A DNA stretch of 64,000 nucleotides from NCBI GenBank assembly GCA_902628965.1, contig CACOPB010000004.1, positions 19,397 through 83,396 on the forward strand, given 5' to 3'. Made by a program: the position numbers and the translations under genes. This document shows positions 47,269 through 55,761 of the stretch, in pieces (positions within the stretch are counted from its first letter, which is position 1; each line of letters begins with the position of its first letter). Below the pieces are notes generated by a model, which saw nothing but the letters and a program-made list of their open reading frames with translations, did not search any database and was not told the origin of the DNA. The DNA is from an uncultured Pelagibacteraceae bacterium (GTDB taxonomy: Bacteria; Pseudomonadota; Alphaproteobacteria; Pelagibacterales; Pelagibacteraceae).

Positions 47269-48557
47269 GTAAATTAATTAATATTGCAGTTGTTGGACTT
47301 GGTCAGGTTGGCAATTATTTGCTAAATGAACTAAATACAAAAAAAAAAGATATAGAGCTTAAAACAGGTAAGAAAATTAATGTGGTGGCTGTTTCTGCCA
47401 GAAATATTAATAAAAAAAGAAAATTCAAAGTTAATAAAAAAATATTTTACAAAGATCCTTTAGAAATTTTTAAGAAAAATAATATTGATATATTATTTGA
47501 AGCCATAGGTTTATCAGATGGAATTTCTAAAAAAGTTGTCGAAACTGCTTTAAAAAGTAAAATCCATGTTATTACACCTAATAAAGCTTTAATCTCAAAA
47601 CATGGCAATGAGTTAGCAAAACTTGCAGAAATAAATAAAGTTAATTTGGAATTTGAAGCATCAGTTGCTGGTGGTATTCCAATATTAAGATCTATTAAAG
47701 AAGGATTGGCAACAAACAAAATGACAAAAGTTTATGGAATTTTGAATGGTACTTCAAATTACATACTATCCGAAATGGAAAATTCAGATGAAAATTTTGC
47801 AGATGTTTTAAAAAAAGCACAGATACTTGGTTATGCCGAACCTGGTAATCCAAAATTAGACTTAAATGGTTTTGATGCATTTGCTAAAGTAAGAATTTTA
47901 TCTGCATTAGCCTTTAACAGTAAAATTTCAAAACATAAATGTCTAATGGAAGGAATAGAAAAAATTGAATTAAAAGATATTAATATTGCTAACCAATTAG
48001 ATTTAAGAATAAAGCTTCTCGGCATATCTGAGTTAAAAAATAATCAACTTTTTGAAACTGTTCACCCGTGTTTAGTTAATAAAAAATCTTATATTGGTAA
48101 TGTAAATGGTGTAATGAATGCAGTTATTCTTCAAGGAAAACCTGTTGGTGAAAGTGTATTACAAGGGGAGGGGGCTGGACCTGGACCTACGTCTTCATCT
48201 CTACTTTCTGATTTATTATCTATTTTACGTGGGAATATAAAGAAGCCTTTTGGTGTTAGTGTTTCGAAGCTTAAATTTTTTAAACCGTATAATGTTAAAA
48301 ATTATGTAAATTCCTTATATTTAAGGTTTGAAGTAAAAGATAAGCCTGGCGTATTATCTGAAATAACTAATCGTTTAGCTAAATACAAAATTTCAGTTAA
48401 AAGGCTAATTCAGACACCTGATAAGAAAAACAATAAGGCAACAATTGTTATTATTACTCACAAAACAACTGAAAATAATATTCATAATTGTTTGTCTATT
48501 TTTAAAAAAAATAAAAATATTTTAAAAACACCAACATTAATTAGATTGCTTGGTTAA
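47265..48557 (+). CDS. hom: Homoserine dehydrogenase
   Basis: Reduces aspartate semialdehyde to homoserine for threonine and methionine; 430 residues. The NAD-binding motif is VVGLGQVGNYLL near residue 9. VITPNKALISKHG, EASVAGGIPILRSIKEGLATN and ILNGTSNYILSEM are catalytic-domain marks. A C-terminal ACT domain (about 350-428, FEVKDKPGVLSEITNRLA) suggests feedback control by an amino acid. It shares one base with the next gene. Confidence 0.97.
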   Translation: MSKLINIAVVGLGQVGNYLLNELNTKKKDIELKTGKKINVVAVSARNINKKRKFKVNKKIFYKDPLEIFKKNNIDILFEAIGLSDGISKKVVETALKSKIHVITPNKALISKHGNELAKLAEINKVNLEFEASVAGGIPILRSIKEGLATNKMTKVYGILNGTSNYILSEMENSDENFADVLKKAQILGYAEPGNPKLDLNGFDAFAKVRILSALAFNSKISKHKCLMEGIEKIELKDINIANQLDLRIKLLGISELKNNQLFETVHPCLVNKKSYIGNVNGVMNAVILQGKPVGESVLQGEGAGPGPTSSSLLSDLLSILRGNIKKPFGVSVSKLKFFKPYNVKNYVNSLYLRFEVKDKPGVLSEITNRLAKYKISVKRLIQTPDKKNNKATIVIITHKTTENNIHNCLSIFKKNKNILKTPTLIRLLG

Positions 48558-49456
48558 TGGAAATTTATTTAAAACTTTTTGAAGTTTTATTTCCAGTCTT
48601 CCTAATAGTTGGACTTGGATATCATTTGGGTAAAAAAAATCCAGATTTTGATACTTCATTTATAACAACATATGCTGGCAATTTTGGAACACCAGCTCTT
48701 GTTATTTTTGCTATCACAGCGGGTGGTGTTACTTTTGACGTATTTAAGGAGTATTTTGCTTATTCAATTGTTTTATTAAGTCTGTTTGGTGTTGTCGGGC
48801 TAATATTTCTTATACTCATGAAAAAAGACTATATTCGAGAATTACCCACTTTTATTTTGCCAAATACTGGAAATATGGGAATACCTATATGCTTATTTGC
48901 TTATGGTGAATTAGGTATGGGTATAGCTGCAGCAATATCCTCTTTAATTGTTTTACTACATTTTACACTTAATATATTTTTAGCAAAACGCGCCTTTGAT
49001 TTTAAAACTATATTAAAAAGTCCATCTTTTTATGCGATTTTAATTACTGTGCTCTTTTTATATTTTGAAATACCGTTTCCACAATTTGTATTAAATACTG
49101 TAATGCTTTTAGCTTACGGAATGATTGTAATGATCCTTATGTCGTTAGGCGTGGCTCTAACACAAATGAAAGTATTTTCTTTTAAAGATGCTTTAATAAC
49201 ATCCTTTGGAAGAGTAATAATAGGACCTATTATTGGATTTGCTGTTATTAAATTTTTTAATTTATCTGGAATACCAGCTGGTGTTCTGTTAATTCAGTCT
49301 TGTATGCCTAGTGCAATCTTGTGTTATTTGATTGCTCACATGTATTCTCCAAAAGAAATTGTAGATAATATATCTAGCACAATAGTTGTATCTACAATCA
49401 TGTCATTATTTACTATTCCAATTACATTATTCTTTGCTTTAAAATACTTCTATTAA
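48557..49456 (+). CDS. AEC-family (auxin efflux carrier type) membrane transporter
   Basis: Membrane protein of 299 residues with about ten helices in two halves, as in bile-acid and AEC transporters. The segments NTGNMGIPICLFAYGELGMG and IQSCMPSAILCYLIAHMY correspond to the two conserved Asn/Pro-containing crossover regions. Bacterial members carry malonate, malate or other anions; substrate cannot be read. It is joined to hom by one base, possibly only for convenience of transcription. Confidence 0.85.
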   Translation: MEIYLKLFEVLFPVFLIVGLGYHLGKKNPDFDTSFITTYAGNFGTPALVIFAITAGGVTFDVFKEYFAYSIVLLSLFGVVGLIFLILMKKDYIRELPTFILPNTGNMGIPICLFAYGELGMGIAAAISSLIVLLHFTLNIFLAKRAFDFKTILKSPSFYAILITVLFLYFEIPFPQFVLNTVMLLAYGMIVMILMSLGVALTQMKVFSFKDALITSFGRVIIGPIIGFAVIKFFNLSGIPAGVLLIQSCMPSAILCYLIAHMYSPKEIVDNISSTIVVSTIMSLFTIPITLFFALKYFY

Positions 49457-49472
49457 GAGATACCTTTCTTTT

Positions 49473-50324
49473 ATGAAGGCTATAATTTTGAATGCGTCTG
49501 CTTGGATGATTGTTCCAGTGATGGATGCATTTGCTAAGTATTTAAGTTCCTCAATGGATGTTCTTCAAATTACATGGGCCAGGTATTTTTTTACTGTCGT
49601 TTTTACATTGTCTTTAATGATTATCTTTTATAGGCAATCATTTGTATGGACAAAAAAACCTGAGCTACAATTAATTAGAGGGTTAATTTTTGTTTCTTCA
49701 ACTTATTTATTCTTTTATGCAATATCAGAAATATCTCTTCCTAAAGCATTGACATTAGCTTTTGTTGCTCCAATTTGTGTTACAGCTTTATCCCCATTAT
49801 TTTTAAATGAGAAAGTAGGGGTGAAAAGATGGACAGCTGTATTGTTGGGATTTATTGGAACAATGATAGTAATAAGACCTGGTTTTATCGAGCTTAATTA
49901 TGCAACAATGGCCGCTTTAGGTTGTGGTATTTGTTATGGTTTTTATCTTATAATTACTAGGAAATTGAGTAGCTCAGATAATCCACTCTTAACACTTTTA
50001 CTATCAGGTTTGATAGGAACAATAATATTAAGCCTATTTGTGCCTTCTGTCTGGGTCAATCCTACATCAAATCAATGGATTTTAATGGCTTTAATAGGCC
50101 TCATAGCCTCTGTAACGCATCTTTTTCTAATATTATCTCTAAAATACGCTGATGCATCTAAATTAGCTCCTTTGGGCTATACAGAGATAATTACAAATAT
50201 ACTTATTAGTTACTATTTCTTTCACGAATTGCCTGATAATTGGACTTATTTAGGTTTATTTATTATCGTTCTTAGTGGCCTATATATTTCTAGAAGAGAA
50301 TATTTACTAACCCACTCTAATTAA
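49473..50324 (+). CDS. DMT-superfamily (EamA) membrane transporter
   Basis: Membrane protein of 283 residues with ten helices and two EamA repeats (about 5-130 and 145-275). LPKALTLAFVAPICVTALSPLFLNEKVGVKRW closes the first repeat and DASKLAPLGYTEIITNIL the second. Substrate unknown; relatives export amino acids or metabolites. It is the last gene before the accessory block that runs to tRNA-Glu. Confidence 0.9.
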   Translation: MKAIILNASAWMIVPVMDAFAKYLSSSMDVLQITWARYFFTVVFTLSLMIIFYRQSFVWTKKPELQLIRGLIFVSSTYLFFYAISEISLPKALTLAFVAPICVTALSPLFLNEKVGVKRWTAVLLGFIGTMIVIRPGFIELNYATMAALGCGICYGFYLIITRKLSSSDNPLLTLLLSGLIGTIILSLFVPSVWVNPTSNQWILMALIGLIASVTHLFLILSLKYADASKLAPLGYTEIITNILISYYFFHELPDNWTYLGLFIIVLSGLYISRREYLLTHSN

Positions 50325-50517
50325 TAGTAAACAAATAGTTACTAATATATAATCTATTACTTTAATATACATATTTAAATTATTGTAATTATTATGTTTT
50401 TTATTATTTTATACATAGATAAATTAATATAAATTATCCGATTAATTACTATTATTTTAAATAGATTCAGGCAAAAATACCAATCTTAACAAAGAAAATA
50501 AACCATAATACTTAAAA

Positions 50518-50555
50518 GTGTTTAATACCAATGGTTTTATTAGCTAATTAAACAC
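50518..50555. repeat. Nine-base perfect inverted repeat
   Basis: GTGTTTAAT (50518-50526) and ATTAAACAC (50547-50555) are perfect complements separated by 20 bases. On the minus strand the stem is followed by TTTTAAG, so it could be a weak terminator; a protein-binding or recombination site is equally possible. Confidence 0.6.
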
Positions 50556-50621
50556 AAAATTCAAAATTCTTATTTTAATAAGTGGGTAGGGGAAAAAAAG
50601 TTTTTAAAAATTCTTAAAAAT

Positions 50622-50649
50622 TTGACACTAAATTTAGCCTTGATATCAT
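50622..50649 (+). promoter_or_regulatory. Putative sigma-70 promoter in the non-coding region
   Basis: TTGACA (50622-50627), a 16-base spacer and TATCAT (50644-50649). No open reading frame follows for about 450 bases on this strand, so any transcript would begin as non-coding RNA near 50656. Confidence 0.42.
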
Positions 50650-50655
50650 TAAAAA

Positions 50656-50815
50656 GTAGAGCAATGCAGTTATAGAATATATGTTTTAAGCGGCCATAGA
50701 GGTGCTTTATTTTGTTATATCTCGATTTATAGTGCAACTGAAGGGTGAATATTCCTATTCATGTTAAAATAATAACAAATATTTAAAAAAACGTTGATTT
50801 TACTAGTGTTTTTAA
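50656..50815 (+). ncRNA. Candidate small non-coding RNA
   Basis: This stretch begins where the promoter-like element would start transcription. It is less AT-rich than its surroundings and ends at a hairpin-like A/T structure (50785-50813). It contains GCGGCCATAG (50690-50699), TATCTCGA (50718-50725) and AGTGCAAC (50731-50738), which in that order and spacing faintly recall the first half of 5S rRNA. No closing terminal helix is present, so it is not a working 5S gene. A small hairpin lies at 50745-50762. Confidence 0.28.
50785..50813. terminator. Weak bidirectional terminator-like hairpin
   Basis: AAAAAC and GTTTTT arms with 15 bases between them, flanked by A and T runs. It could end the ogt transcript on the minus strand and the candidate RNA on the plus strand. 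The stem has only one G-C pair, so strength is doubtful. Confidence 0.3.
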
Positions 50816-50839
50816 CCATAAAATAGGTCAAAAAAGCTG

Positions 50840-51109
50840 CTAAATATCAACTTTTTCAGATCTCAATAAACGCAGCTTTGTCTTAATTCCACCTCTCCCT
50901 GAGTATCCACCAAGGCCTCCATCGGACCGAATTACTCTATGACATGGTATTTTAGGGGCATAAGGGTTTTTTCCACATGCATTAGCTACGGCACGCGCTG
51001 ATTTAGGGCTTTTTATAGCTATTGCTACCTGTTTATAGGTTTTAATAGTGCCTTTTGGTATAATTTTAAGGTAATTCCAGACTTTTAATTGAAATTTAGT
51101 ACCTTTCAT
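50840..51109 (-). CDS. ogt: Methylated-DNA-protein cysteine methyltransferase, catalytic domain only
   Basis: Suicide repair protein that removes O6-alkyl groups from guanine. From the ATG at 51109 (MKGTKFQLKVWNYLKIIPKG) it is 89 residues, only the C-terminal DNA-binding and active-site domain. The active site PCHRVIRSDGGLGGYSGRGG carries the acceptor cysteine, and the recognition-helix region SARAVANACGKNP is intact. Short stand-alone forms are known. An in-frame start 27 bases upstream would overlap the neighbouring membrane-protein gene. Confidence 0.9.
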   Translation of the reverse strand: MKGTKFQLKVWNYLKIIPKGTIKTYKQVAIAIKSPKSARAVANACGKNPYAPKIPCHRVIRSDGGLGGYSGRGGIKTKLRLLRSEKVDI

Positions 51110-51297
51110 CAATAAAAGTTTAAAATAATGAAGCAAACTATAAAGAACACAGTTAAAATTGAAAGATAAATAGTTTCCAGAGTTTTTCCAGATTTTCTAT
51201 AATTAATAACGCTCAAAATTAAAAAACCAACCGATGTAATTAGGAAATATATTGGTTCAATTACTCCATCTATGCCCATATTTAAATAATATTTCAT
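51109..51297 (-). CDS. Small predicted membrane protein, unknown
   Basis: Protein of 62 residues with two hydrophobic segments (about 14-33 and 42-61) joined by a short basic loop (NYRKSGKTLETI). I recognise no family. It ends at the ogt start codon, suggesting translational coupling. Codon use is as AT-rich as its neighbours. It may be real because of the coupling and membrane topology, but chance reading is possible. Confidence 0.5.
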   Translation of the reverse strand: MKYYLNMGIDGVIEPIYFLITSVGFLILSVINYRKSGKTLETIYLSILTVFFIVCFIILNFY

Positions 51298-51352
51298 AAT
51301 TATTGTTCACACAATGTTATCAATTGTCCTTTAATTTAATAAATTATTTTAT

Positions 51353-51400
51353 TTGACATTATAAAACATTTGATATATTACTAACGATAATTAATTGTTA
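51353..51400 (+). promoter_or_regulatory. Putative recombinase promoter with an overlapping palindrome
   Basis: TTGACA (51353-51358), 17 bases, then TATTAC (51376-51381). An imperfect palindrome (51382-51400, TAAC at one end and GTTA at the other) covers the expected transcription start, a plausible operator for autorepression. The recombinase ATG is at 51415. Confidence 0.42.
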
Positions 51401-51414
51401 TCAATAGTAATTAT

Positions 51415-52368
51415 ATGAATGAACTGACAACAGATTTAAAATCGCTTCATGATGAAACTCTAAATAACCTTAAAAATTCTAAAGCAAATAATACTTTAAG
51501 AGCTTATAAATCTGACTTCAAAGATTTTGGAGCTTTTTGTGCGAAGCATGGGTTAAATCATCTACCAACAGAACCAAAAATAATTTCCTTGTACCTAACC
51601 CATCTTTCTAAAAAATCAAAAATAAGCACTTTAAGACGAAGATTAGTATCTATAAGCATGATTCATAGACTTAAAGGGTATTATCTAGACACTAAACATC
51701 CAATCATCATTGAAAATTTAATGGCAATAAGAAGGGTCCAAGGAAGTATTCAGAAAGGTAAAAAACCTATATTAATCAACCATTTAAAATTAATTATTAA
51801 TGCAATAAATGAACAACAAACTGAAGAAATAAAAAAACTTCGAGACAAATCAATAATCTTAATTGGCTTTGGAGGAGGCTTTAGAAGAACTGAACTCATT
51901 TCAATTGATCATGAGGATTTGGAATTTGTTCCTGAAGGTCTAAAAGTCACTGTTAAAAGATCAAAAACTGATCAATTCGGAGAAGGAATGACTAAAGGAC
52001 TACCCTACTTCAATAATGAAATTTACTGTCCTGTTAAAAATCTAAAAAAATGGTTAGAAATTTCTAAAATTAAATCTGGATCAATTTTTAGAAGATTTTC
52101 TAAAGGTTTATCTTTAACAAACAAAAGATTAACAGACCAATCTGTAGTTTTATTAATGAAAGAATATTTGAAGTTAGCAGGTATCGAAAACGAAAATTAT
52201 GCAGGCCATAGTTTAAGGTCGGGGTTTGCAACAGTAGCAGCTGATTCAGGCGCTGATGAGCGAAGCATAATGGCTATGACAGGTCATAAAACAACACAAA
52301 TGGTAAGAAGATATATTAGAGAAGCAAATATATTTAAAAACAATGCACTAAGTAAGATAAAAATTTAA
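51415..52368 (+). CDS. Tyrosine-family site-specific recombinase/integrase
   Basis: Protein of 317 residues. The N-terminal SAM-like core-binding domain (about 5-105) includes NTLRAYKSDFKDFGAFC. The catalytic domain (about 115-310) shows R157 (GGFRRTEL), K184 (KRSKTDQ), H265 and R268 (AGHSLRSG), H291 (MTGHKTT) and the nucleophile Y300 (MVRRYIR). All catalytic residues are present, so it should be active. It resembles stand-alone integrases of genomic islands. It is convergent with a glycosyltransferase gene, with stops overlapping by four bases. Confidence 0.95.
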   Translation: MNELTTDLKSLHDETLNNLKNSKANNTLRAYKSDFKDFGAFCAKHGLNHLPTEPKIISLYLTHLSKKSKISTLRRRLVSISMIHRLKGYYLDTKHPIIIENLMAIRRVQGSIQKGKKPILINHLKLIINAINEQQTEEIKKLRDKSIILIGFGGGFRRTELISIDHEDLEFVPEGLKVTVKRSKTDQFGEGMTKGLPYFNNEIYCPVKNLKKWLEISKIKSGSIFRRFSKGLSLTNKRLTDQSVVLLMKEYLKLAGIENENYAGHSLRSGFATVAADSGADERSIMAMTGHKTTQMVRRYIREANIFKNNALSKIKI

Positions 52369-53291
52369 ATTCTATGCCAATTTAAGGGATAAAAATTCTT
52401 ATTATTTGATGGATTAATATCGTTAGAACAAACACATATTTTATTAGGATTTTCATTTAACCACGCTCCCCACCAATGAAAAGTAGAGCCACCAACAATA
52501 AAATGTTTTGCATATGAAAACAAATTAAAATCGTTTATCACATCATTTCCACTTACAAAAATAAAATCAGAATCTTTAAAGTAATGTTTTATATTTTCTA
52601 TATCATTAGACCATATAAAGAAAACAGGATTTGAAATTTTTTTTTTAAAATACAAAACAGCTTTATAAATATATCTAATAAGATCTTGTTTAAATTTTTC
52701 AGATTTTAATATATTTATTTTGTTGTTTACTTCATGGGGTTGCTCAGTAAATTTATTAATTCTTATGTGTATTGAAACAGAATTAGTTAGTTTTAAATGA
52801 TTAATAGTTTTATTATCATAATTGATGTATTGAATTAATGGTTTATACATTTTGATGATATCATTTCTCAAATGTTTAAAATAATTTTCATTTTCAAAAT
52901 TACCTTGAAGATAAATTATATCTGATAATTGACTTATTTTAGGAATTTTTGGTGGATTAGCTACTTTAATATCATTTATCTTTGTATTCATTTCTCTAAT
53001 GAATTTTTTTTTAGAGGTAAATTTGTCAAAGATTAATTCTATTTTTTTTCTATATCTTTTAAAAATAGTATCATATTGATTATTTTTAGACGCGATATTT
53101 TGTTTTATGTTAAAATAATTAAGCATGTATTTTTGATGAATTCTTAACTGATTTTTTTTTAAAAAATAACCACTTTTGTTATCAATCATTAGATTGTATC
53201 CAAATTTTTTACTTAGGGCATAAGCAAAAGAGTACATAAATAGCTGATTACCTAACCCTTCAGAAATCTCTACAATTAATTTTTTTTCCAT
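52365..53291 (-). CDS. Glycosyltransferase family 11 (alpha-1,2-fucosyltransferase-like)
   Basis: Protein of 308 residues. SEGLGNQLFMYSFAYALSKKFGY near residue 10 is the family's GLGNQLFQYA motif. VSIHIRINKF near residue 173 corresponds to the usual HxRRGDY motif but lacks the RGD portion, and GGSTFHWWGAWLNENP near residue 273 is the conserved NSTFSWWGAWL. It probably adds a fucose or similar sugar to a surface polysaccharide. It shares its direction with the large glycosyltransferase gene upstream, 84 bases away. Confidence 0.88.
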   Translation of the reverse strand: MEKKLIVEISEGLGNQLFMYSFAYALSKKFGYNLMIDNKSGYFLKKNQLRIHQKYMLNYFNIKQNIASKNNQYDTIFKRYRKKIELIFDKFTSKKKFIREMNTKINDIKVANPPKIPKISQLSDIIYLQGNFENENYFKHLRNDIIKMYKPLIQYINYDNKTINHLKLTNSVSIHIRINKFTEQPHEVNNKINILKSEKFKQDLIRYIYKAVLYFKKKISNPVFFIWSNDIENIKHYFKDSDFIFVSGNDVINDFNLFSYAKHFIVGGSTFHWWGAWLNENPNKICVCSNDINPSNNKNFYPLNWHRI

Positions 53292-53375
53292 TTATTTTAA
53301 TTCTTTTTAACATTTTTATAATTGATTGGTCGAAGTTTTTTTAAGTATAATAAATTTTTCAATTATTATAGAAAA

Positions 53376-55505
53376 TTATTTAAAATCAAATAGATTGTTT
53401 TTATTTCCTAATGATAAGTCTATAAGATATTTTGCAATTTTAGTTTCATTAAATAGTTTGAAGTATTTTTTTTTACCATTTCGAGCAATTTTAACTCTCA
53501 ATTTCTCATTATTTGAATAAAATTTAATTTTATCAGCTAAATCATTAATATCTTTATAAAATATAATTTCATTTTTATTAAAAAAATGATTCATTTTAAC
53601 TTTTTCATCAATAAAAGTAAGTAAACCATTACCCATTATCGAAGCTATTCTATTACTACTATAATACTTTGTTGGTTTTCCTCTACTTAGGTTTAGGCCC
53701 ATTTTTGAATTTATTAGTGCATTGTTAAAGTCATTGCCCCAAATTGGTTGTTTGTTTGCAAATCCATAAAAATCATATTTAATTGTTGGAATTTTTTTAA
53801 CTAATTTATTCAAAAAATTAATTCTTTCATCTTCAACACCTTCTTTAAGAGTTGCTCTATTTACACCATGACTCATTGCGTAAAATAAATCTTTTTTAGG
53901 TTTCATTTTAAAAACATCAAAACTTTCAATATTTTTATCAACAGGAACAAAGAAAAAATTAAAGTTCTTTTTATTAATTTTATTTTTAAGAACTGAAGGA
54001 TCGGTAGTTATAAAATTATGATCTACAATTTCAGAATACATTTGTATGTTTGAAATATTCTTGATTGAATAGTCTAGACTAGACATCACTGGATCTTCAT
54101 TCCATTGAGATAAAATAAGATTTTTATTTATTGACTTAAATTCATTTAATGTACTTAATTCAATATTCTTTGTATGCCCAAAAAAAATTATATCAGGATT
54201 ATAATTTTTAAACGTATCTATTAAAAAGTTTTGAAAATTATTTTTATTTGGAATTAAACTGAAAGACTTGTTATTTCTAATATAATCTCTGTCACTAATC
54301 TCTAAAACATCGTGACCATTTCTAACAAAACCATTAGTAAATTTTTTTCCTAAGGAAATATTATATAGTCTGTGATTTAATTTCTGCCCTTGATTATACA
54401 AATTGATTATTTTTAATTTTTTTTTGATAAAGTTAATATTATAAAATGGGACACAACTTTCACGAATCTGATCTATTATCTTTGTATTTTTACTAATTAG
54501 ATGTTTAACATTTTTCCTACCCAAAGATTGTAAAAACTTTCTTTTTTTATTATTTGTTATTAATTTTTTAATCTCAATATAAAGTTCATTTGAATTTAAA
54601 TCTTTTAAAACTATTGCGTTGTTAGTGGTTTCTTTTAACCCACCTTTATTGCTTATAATTGTAGCACAACCTCTTGATGTAGCTTCTAGAGATGTTCTGC
54701 CAAATGGTTCATCCCATCTTGATGGTACAACTGCTATTTCAGATTTATTTAAAATATTTAATGTTTTTTTATGATTAACAAACCCTAGTTCTTTGTGTCT
54801 TGAGTGATTAATATAAATATTTCTTCTATTTTCATCACCCAATGAATAAGCTTTCCATTTAGGAAATTTGTCTAGTATTCTTATTATAGCATCTTTAAAA
54901 ACATCATATCCTTTAGAATAATTTAATCTTCCTACAAAAATTATATTTTTTTCCTTTTTTCTTTTTTTTTGTTTATTTACACTTGGATAAACAATTTCAG
55001 TTTTAGTTTGTAATTTTGGATCTATATTTAGAAAAAATCTTTCCCTTACCCATGCGCTGACAAATATTATTTTTTCAACAGTTTCTAGTATTTTTAATCT
55101 TTCCTTAATTGATTTAGATCCATTCATTGATAGAGGATCATTATGAAAATAAAAAATAAATTTAGATTTAGATTTATTTTCTAATTTAAATAGTAATTTT
55201 GGTCTATTGTGAATTTCTACAATATCAAAATTTTTATCATTTATTTCTTTTGTTAATTTTTCTGCATATTCGTTAGTGGTACTTCTTAATTTAGATTTTA
55301 AATTTTTCAAATTTATATTTTTATAATTATTGCTTAAATAATCTTTTGATTTTGTGTGACCATAAATTACATTATTTTTTTTATACTTTGATTTTTTATA
55401 AAATTCAGAAACCCACAATGAAGCAGCAGAAGCTTTGTTAAATGTATAGTTTTCTTTATAAGGTAAAATAGTAGCTATATTAAGATTTTTTTTTTTTAAA
55501 TTCAT
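53376..55505 (-). CDS. Large two-domain glycosyltransferase
   Basis: Protein of 709 residues. The first half (about 1-355) is a GT4-type (GT-B) transferase with FVGRLNYSKGYDVF near residue 192 and the nucleotide-sugar motif WDEPFGRTSLEATSRGCATI near residue 266. The second half (about 360-705) is a separate CgeB-like or GT1-type domain with NLSRGKPTKYYSSNRI near residue 614 and a terminal LRVKIARNGKKKYFKLF. Two transferases in one chain suggest two successive sugar additions. No membrane segment is seen. It overlaps the GIY-YIG gene by 26 bases. Confidence 0.85.
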   Translation of the reverse strand: MNLKKKNLNIATILPYKENYTFNKASAASLWVSEFYKKSKYKKNNVIYGHTKSKDYLSNNYKNINLKNLKSKLRSTTNEYAEKLTKEINDKNFDIVEIHNRPKLLFKLENKSKSKFIFYFHNDPLSMNGSKSIKERLKILETVEKIIFVSAWVRERFFLNIDPKLQTKTEIVYPSVNKQKKRKKEKNIIFVGRLNYSKGYDVFKDAIIRILDKFPKWKAYSLGDENRRNIYINHSRHKELGFVNHKKTLNILNKSEIAVVPSRWDEPFGRTSLEATSRGCATIISNKGGLKETTNNAIVLKDLNSNELYIEIKKLITNNKKRKFLQSLGRKNVKHLISKNTKIIDQIRESCVPFYNINFIKKKLKIINLYNQGQKLNHRLYNISLGKKFTNGFVRNGHDVLEISDRDYIRNNKSFSLIPNKNNFQNFLIDTFKNYNPDIIFFGHTKNIELSTLNEFKSINKNLILSQWNEDPVMSSLDYSIKNISNIQMYSEIVDHNFITTDPSVLKNKINKKNFNFFFVPVDKNIESFDVFKMKPKKDLFYAMSHGVNRATLKEGVEDERINFLNKLVKKIPTIKYDFYGFANKQPIWGNDFNNALINSKMGLNLSRGKPTKYYSSNRIASIMGNGLLTFIDEKVKMNHFFNKNEIIFYKDINDLADKIKFYSNNEKLRVKIARNGKKKYFKLFNETKIAKYLIDLSLGNKNNLFDFK

Positions 55506-55743
55506 ATAATAATCTCAATCTCTCTTTTCTATCGTTTTTTAGCCTATATTCAAATGAAAGTGCTTTTGATTTTAAATAAAATTTTTTTTTATAAATATAT
55601 TCCCATTTATAGCCTTTAGTTGATTTAGCACCTAAATTTGAATTATGCTTTTCTAACCTTGTATTTAAATTATTAGTGTATCCAACATATGTTTTAGCTG
55701 GATAACCATTTAGAGTTTTGATTAAATATACATAGTAAACCAT
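55480..55743 (-). CDS. GIY-YIG nuclease-domain protein (YhbQ/UPF0213-like)
   Basis: Protein of 87 residues made of one GIY-YIG domain. It has YYVYLIKT near residue 3, TYVGYTNNLNTRLEKHN near residue 18 with the catalytic arginine, and the glutamate in SFEYRLKND near residue 63. Single-domain members are common near mobile or variable regions, and some act on nucleic acid ends; function here is unknown. It begins 18 bases after the tRNA-Glu 3' end, in the same direction. Confidence 0.9.
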   Translation of the reverse strand: MVYYVYLIKTLNGYPAKTYVGYTNNLNTRLEKHNSNLGAKSTKGYKWEYIYKKKFYLKSKALSFEYRLKNDRKERLRLLYEFKKKKS

Positions 55744-55761
55744 ACGAGGTAATCTGACTTA

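Larger units (their letters stand above)
50325..50839. other. 515-base region without a protein gene
   Basis: No convincing coding sequence is seen on either strand. The region is very AT-rich for the first 200 bases. It then holds a nine-base perfect inverted repeat (50518-50526 with 50547-50555), a promoter-like element (50622-50649), a less AT-rich stretch including GCGGCCATAG at 50690-50699, and a weak hairpin with flanking A/T runs at 50785-50813. It sits between the EamA transporter and the recombinase-containing block. Confidence 0.6.

Noticed and set aside
50587..50594. Eight bases (TAGGGGAA) shared in the same orientation with the tRNA-Glu T-arm region at 55772-55779, as a possible attachment repeat
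   Set aside because: Too short and the flanking bases do not match; expected by chance in a region of this size.
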